Shown here: positions 62,701-64,000 of the stretch, one piece after another
Layout of the letters: each line of letters opens with the position of its first letter
Numbering within the stretch: position 1 is the first letter of the stretch
Source of the DNA: Henriciella sp.
Lineage (GTDB): Bacteria; Pseudomonadota; Alphaproteobacteria; Caulobacterales; Hyphomonadaceae
Length of the DNA stretch: 64,000 bases
Reading direction: 5' to 3'
Assembly: GCF_029937755.1 (NCBI RefSeq)
Contig: NZ_JAPYPG010000004.1
Coordinates: 186,001 to 250,000 of the forward strand
The notes under the pieces: model-generated
The model's database searches: none
Told to the model about the DNA's origin: nothing
The model's input: only the letters and a program-made list of their open reading frames with translations
Program-made: the position numbers and the translations under genes

Positions 62701-64000
62701 CCCGCAGGACACTGAGCGCCTGTGGCAGGAACGCCAGCGCATGTTCGAGCTGCCGCGCTCCTCCTGGATGGATTACGACCAGTCGCTGATCTCCGAAGGC
62801 GGTGGCATTTTCGATCGGTCTGCCAAGTCCATCCCGCTGTCGGCGCAGATGAAGGAGCTGACGGGCCTGAAGCATGACGAGGCGACCCCCGACGAGGTGA
62901 TCCACGCCCTGCTCAAGGCCGATTGCGAGCTGCTCTGGTTCGGCGGCATCGGCACCTATATCAAGGCCGCTCACGAGACCCAGGGCGATGCGGGCGACCG
63001 CGCCAATGATGCGATCCGGGTAAATGGCCGCGACCTCAAGGCGAAGGTGATCGGCGAGGGCGCCAATCTTGGCCTGACACAGGCCGGCCGGATCGAGTTC
63101 GCCCTGAAGGGCGGGCGGCTGAATACCGATGCCATCGACAATTCCGCCGGCGTCGACAGTTCCGACCATGAGGTCAACATCAAGATCCTCTGCTCCGAGG
63201 CCATTCGCCGGGGTCATCTGCCGAGCGGCGAACGCAATATCCTGCTTGCCTCGATGACCGATGAGGTCGCCGAACATGTTCTGGCCCACAATTACGACCA
63301 GACCGGCGCCCTCACCCTGGCCAGCGCGACCGCCGGACGCGACCATGAGGCCAATGAACGGCTGATGTGCTATCTCGAAGGCCGCGACGTTCTCGACCGC
63401 GATGTCGAAGGGCTGCCGCATACGTCTGAAATGCGCGAGCGCGCCGAGAACCGCGACTGGCTGACCCGCCCGGAACTGGCGGTACTGATGGCCTGGTCGA
63501 AGATTACCCTGTTCGACGATCTTGTTGCGTCCGACGTGCCGGACGATCCATGGTTCGAGACGACGCTGCGCGACTATTTCCCGGAGCCGCTGCACAAGTA
63601 TGAAGACGCGATGCAGGCTCACCGCCTGAACCGGGAGATTATTGCCACGGTGCTTGCTAACCGGCTCATCGATGCCGGTGGCCCGCTCATGCTGCTGCGG
63701 CTGCGCGAACGGTCGCATGCGACCAATGCCGACATCTGTCACGCTTTCGAGACGGCCCGCCACCTGCTGAACCATGAGACCTACAGGGACTCGATCAACG
63801 CGCTGGACAATGTGGTCCGGGCAAATGTCCAGACAGAACTCCACCAGCTTGGCGCCGATGCCGTGATGGACACGGCGGCCGCCATCCTGCGCCAGAGCAG
63901 CGAAACGCCCGTGGGCGAGTGCGTCAAACAGTTCGAGCCGGCCTTCAAGGCCTTGTCGAAGCAGCTCACCCCGTCCCTGTCAGGCTTCGAGGCCACGCAG
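59708..64000 (+). CDS. gdhZ: NAD-dependent glutamate dehydrogenase, large form (3' partial)
   Basis: Frame open from ATG 59708 to the right edge, 1,431 residues visible of an expected roughly 1,600. This is the giant NAD-GDH class (as Caulobacter GdhZ), deaminating glutamate to 2-oxoglutarate. N-terminal ACT-like regulatory part ([59 protein letters not shown]), then the catalytic part with [61 protein letters not shown] and ERLWQERQ. In Caulobacter GdhZ also moderates FtsZ assembly; whether this does is unknown. Confidence 0.95.
   Translation, partial: [1431 protein letters not shown]

Noticed and set aside
61346-63844. An 832-codon minus-strand frame inside the glutamate dehydrogenase gene
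   Set aside because: The plus strand has an uninterrupted NAD-GDH with conserved catalytic motifs across the same region. The antisense translation has no family signature.

Overview
The window is GC-rich, densely packed bacterial chromosome with no rRNA, tRNA, CRISPR array, phage or transposase gene that I can see. The gene content points to a marine or salt-exposed alphaproteobacterium, most likely a Hyphomonadaceae/Caulobacterales-type organism. The reasons are the giant (about 1,600-residue class) NAD-glutamate dehydrogenase, MetH split into two proteins, an ectoine operon with its own aspartokinase, several glutathione S-transferases, Tat-exported enzymes, and GGAAC-N17-CGTT promoters of the alphaproteobacterial general stress sigma factor EcfG. 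The family-level placement is inference.

Layout. 1-3123: a three-gene pap-like operon (aminodeoxychorismate synthase, cut by the left edge; chorismate mutase fused to a VOC domain; a TyrA-type dehydrogenase), predicted to make 4-aminophenylpyruvate/p-aminophenylalanine. 3210-7680: two sulfatases flanking a GST-like protein. 7687-12627 (minus): TetR regulator, membrane-anchored metallo-beta-lactamase-fold hydrolase, tandem DsbA/HCCA-isomerase-like protein, and AidB-like acyl-CoA dehydrogenase. 12884-25084: one apparent 16-gene operon with an IorAB-type molybdenum hydroxylase, a c-type cytochrome, a flavocytochrome c sulfide dehydrogenase flavoprotein, SoxX-Y-Z-A, a ModE-like HTH protein, an XdhC-MocA fusion and moaA-D-E-B-C-moeA. 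SoxB and SoxCD are absent. I regard this as the most likely undescribed system in the window: a Mo-hydroxylase-linked Sox variant that carries its own cofactor supply. 25085-27288 (minus): cytochrome c and L,D-transpeptidase.

27360-34761: MarR regulator (EctR-like) divergent from ectA-ectB-ectC-ask, followed by translationally coupled MFS and sodium:solute symporter genes. The ect operon has a perfect EcfG-type promoter. 34832-40445: formaldehyde detoxification (S-formylglutathione hydrolase and glutathione-dependent formaldehyde dehydrogenase) interleaved with small proteins, a second GST of the same unusual class as the first, and two lipoproteins that each also have an EcfG-type promoter. 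40590-42006 (minus): MlaA and MlaC, outer-membrane lipid transport. 42167-48735: methionine/folate operon with ArsR-methyltransferase, metF, metH part 1, two unrelated small genes and metH part 2.

48732-53309: Tat-exported beta-carbonic anhydrase, an OxyR-like regulator that lacks both redox cysteines but has a perfect OxyR-type half-site at its own start, YghU-type GST, an SDR-family protein and a TPR protein. 53296-56737: Pro-rich TonB-like membrane protein, MtgA transglycosylase, QueG and a GST. 56857-64000: M1 aminopeptidase lipoprotein and NAD-dependent glutamate dehydrogenase, cut by the right edge.

Taken together the genes suggest an aerobic heterotroph living with osmotic and oxidative stress, able to attack sulfate esters, detoxify formaldehyde and electrophiles, and oxidise some reduced sulfur or organosulfur compound.
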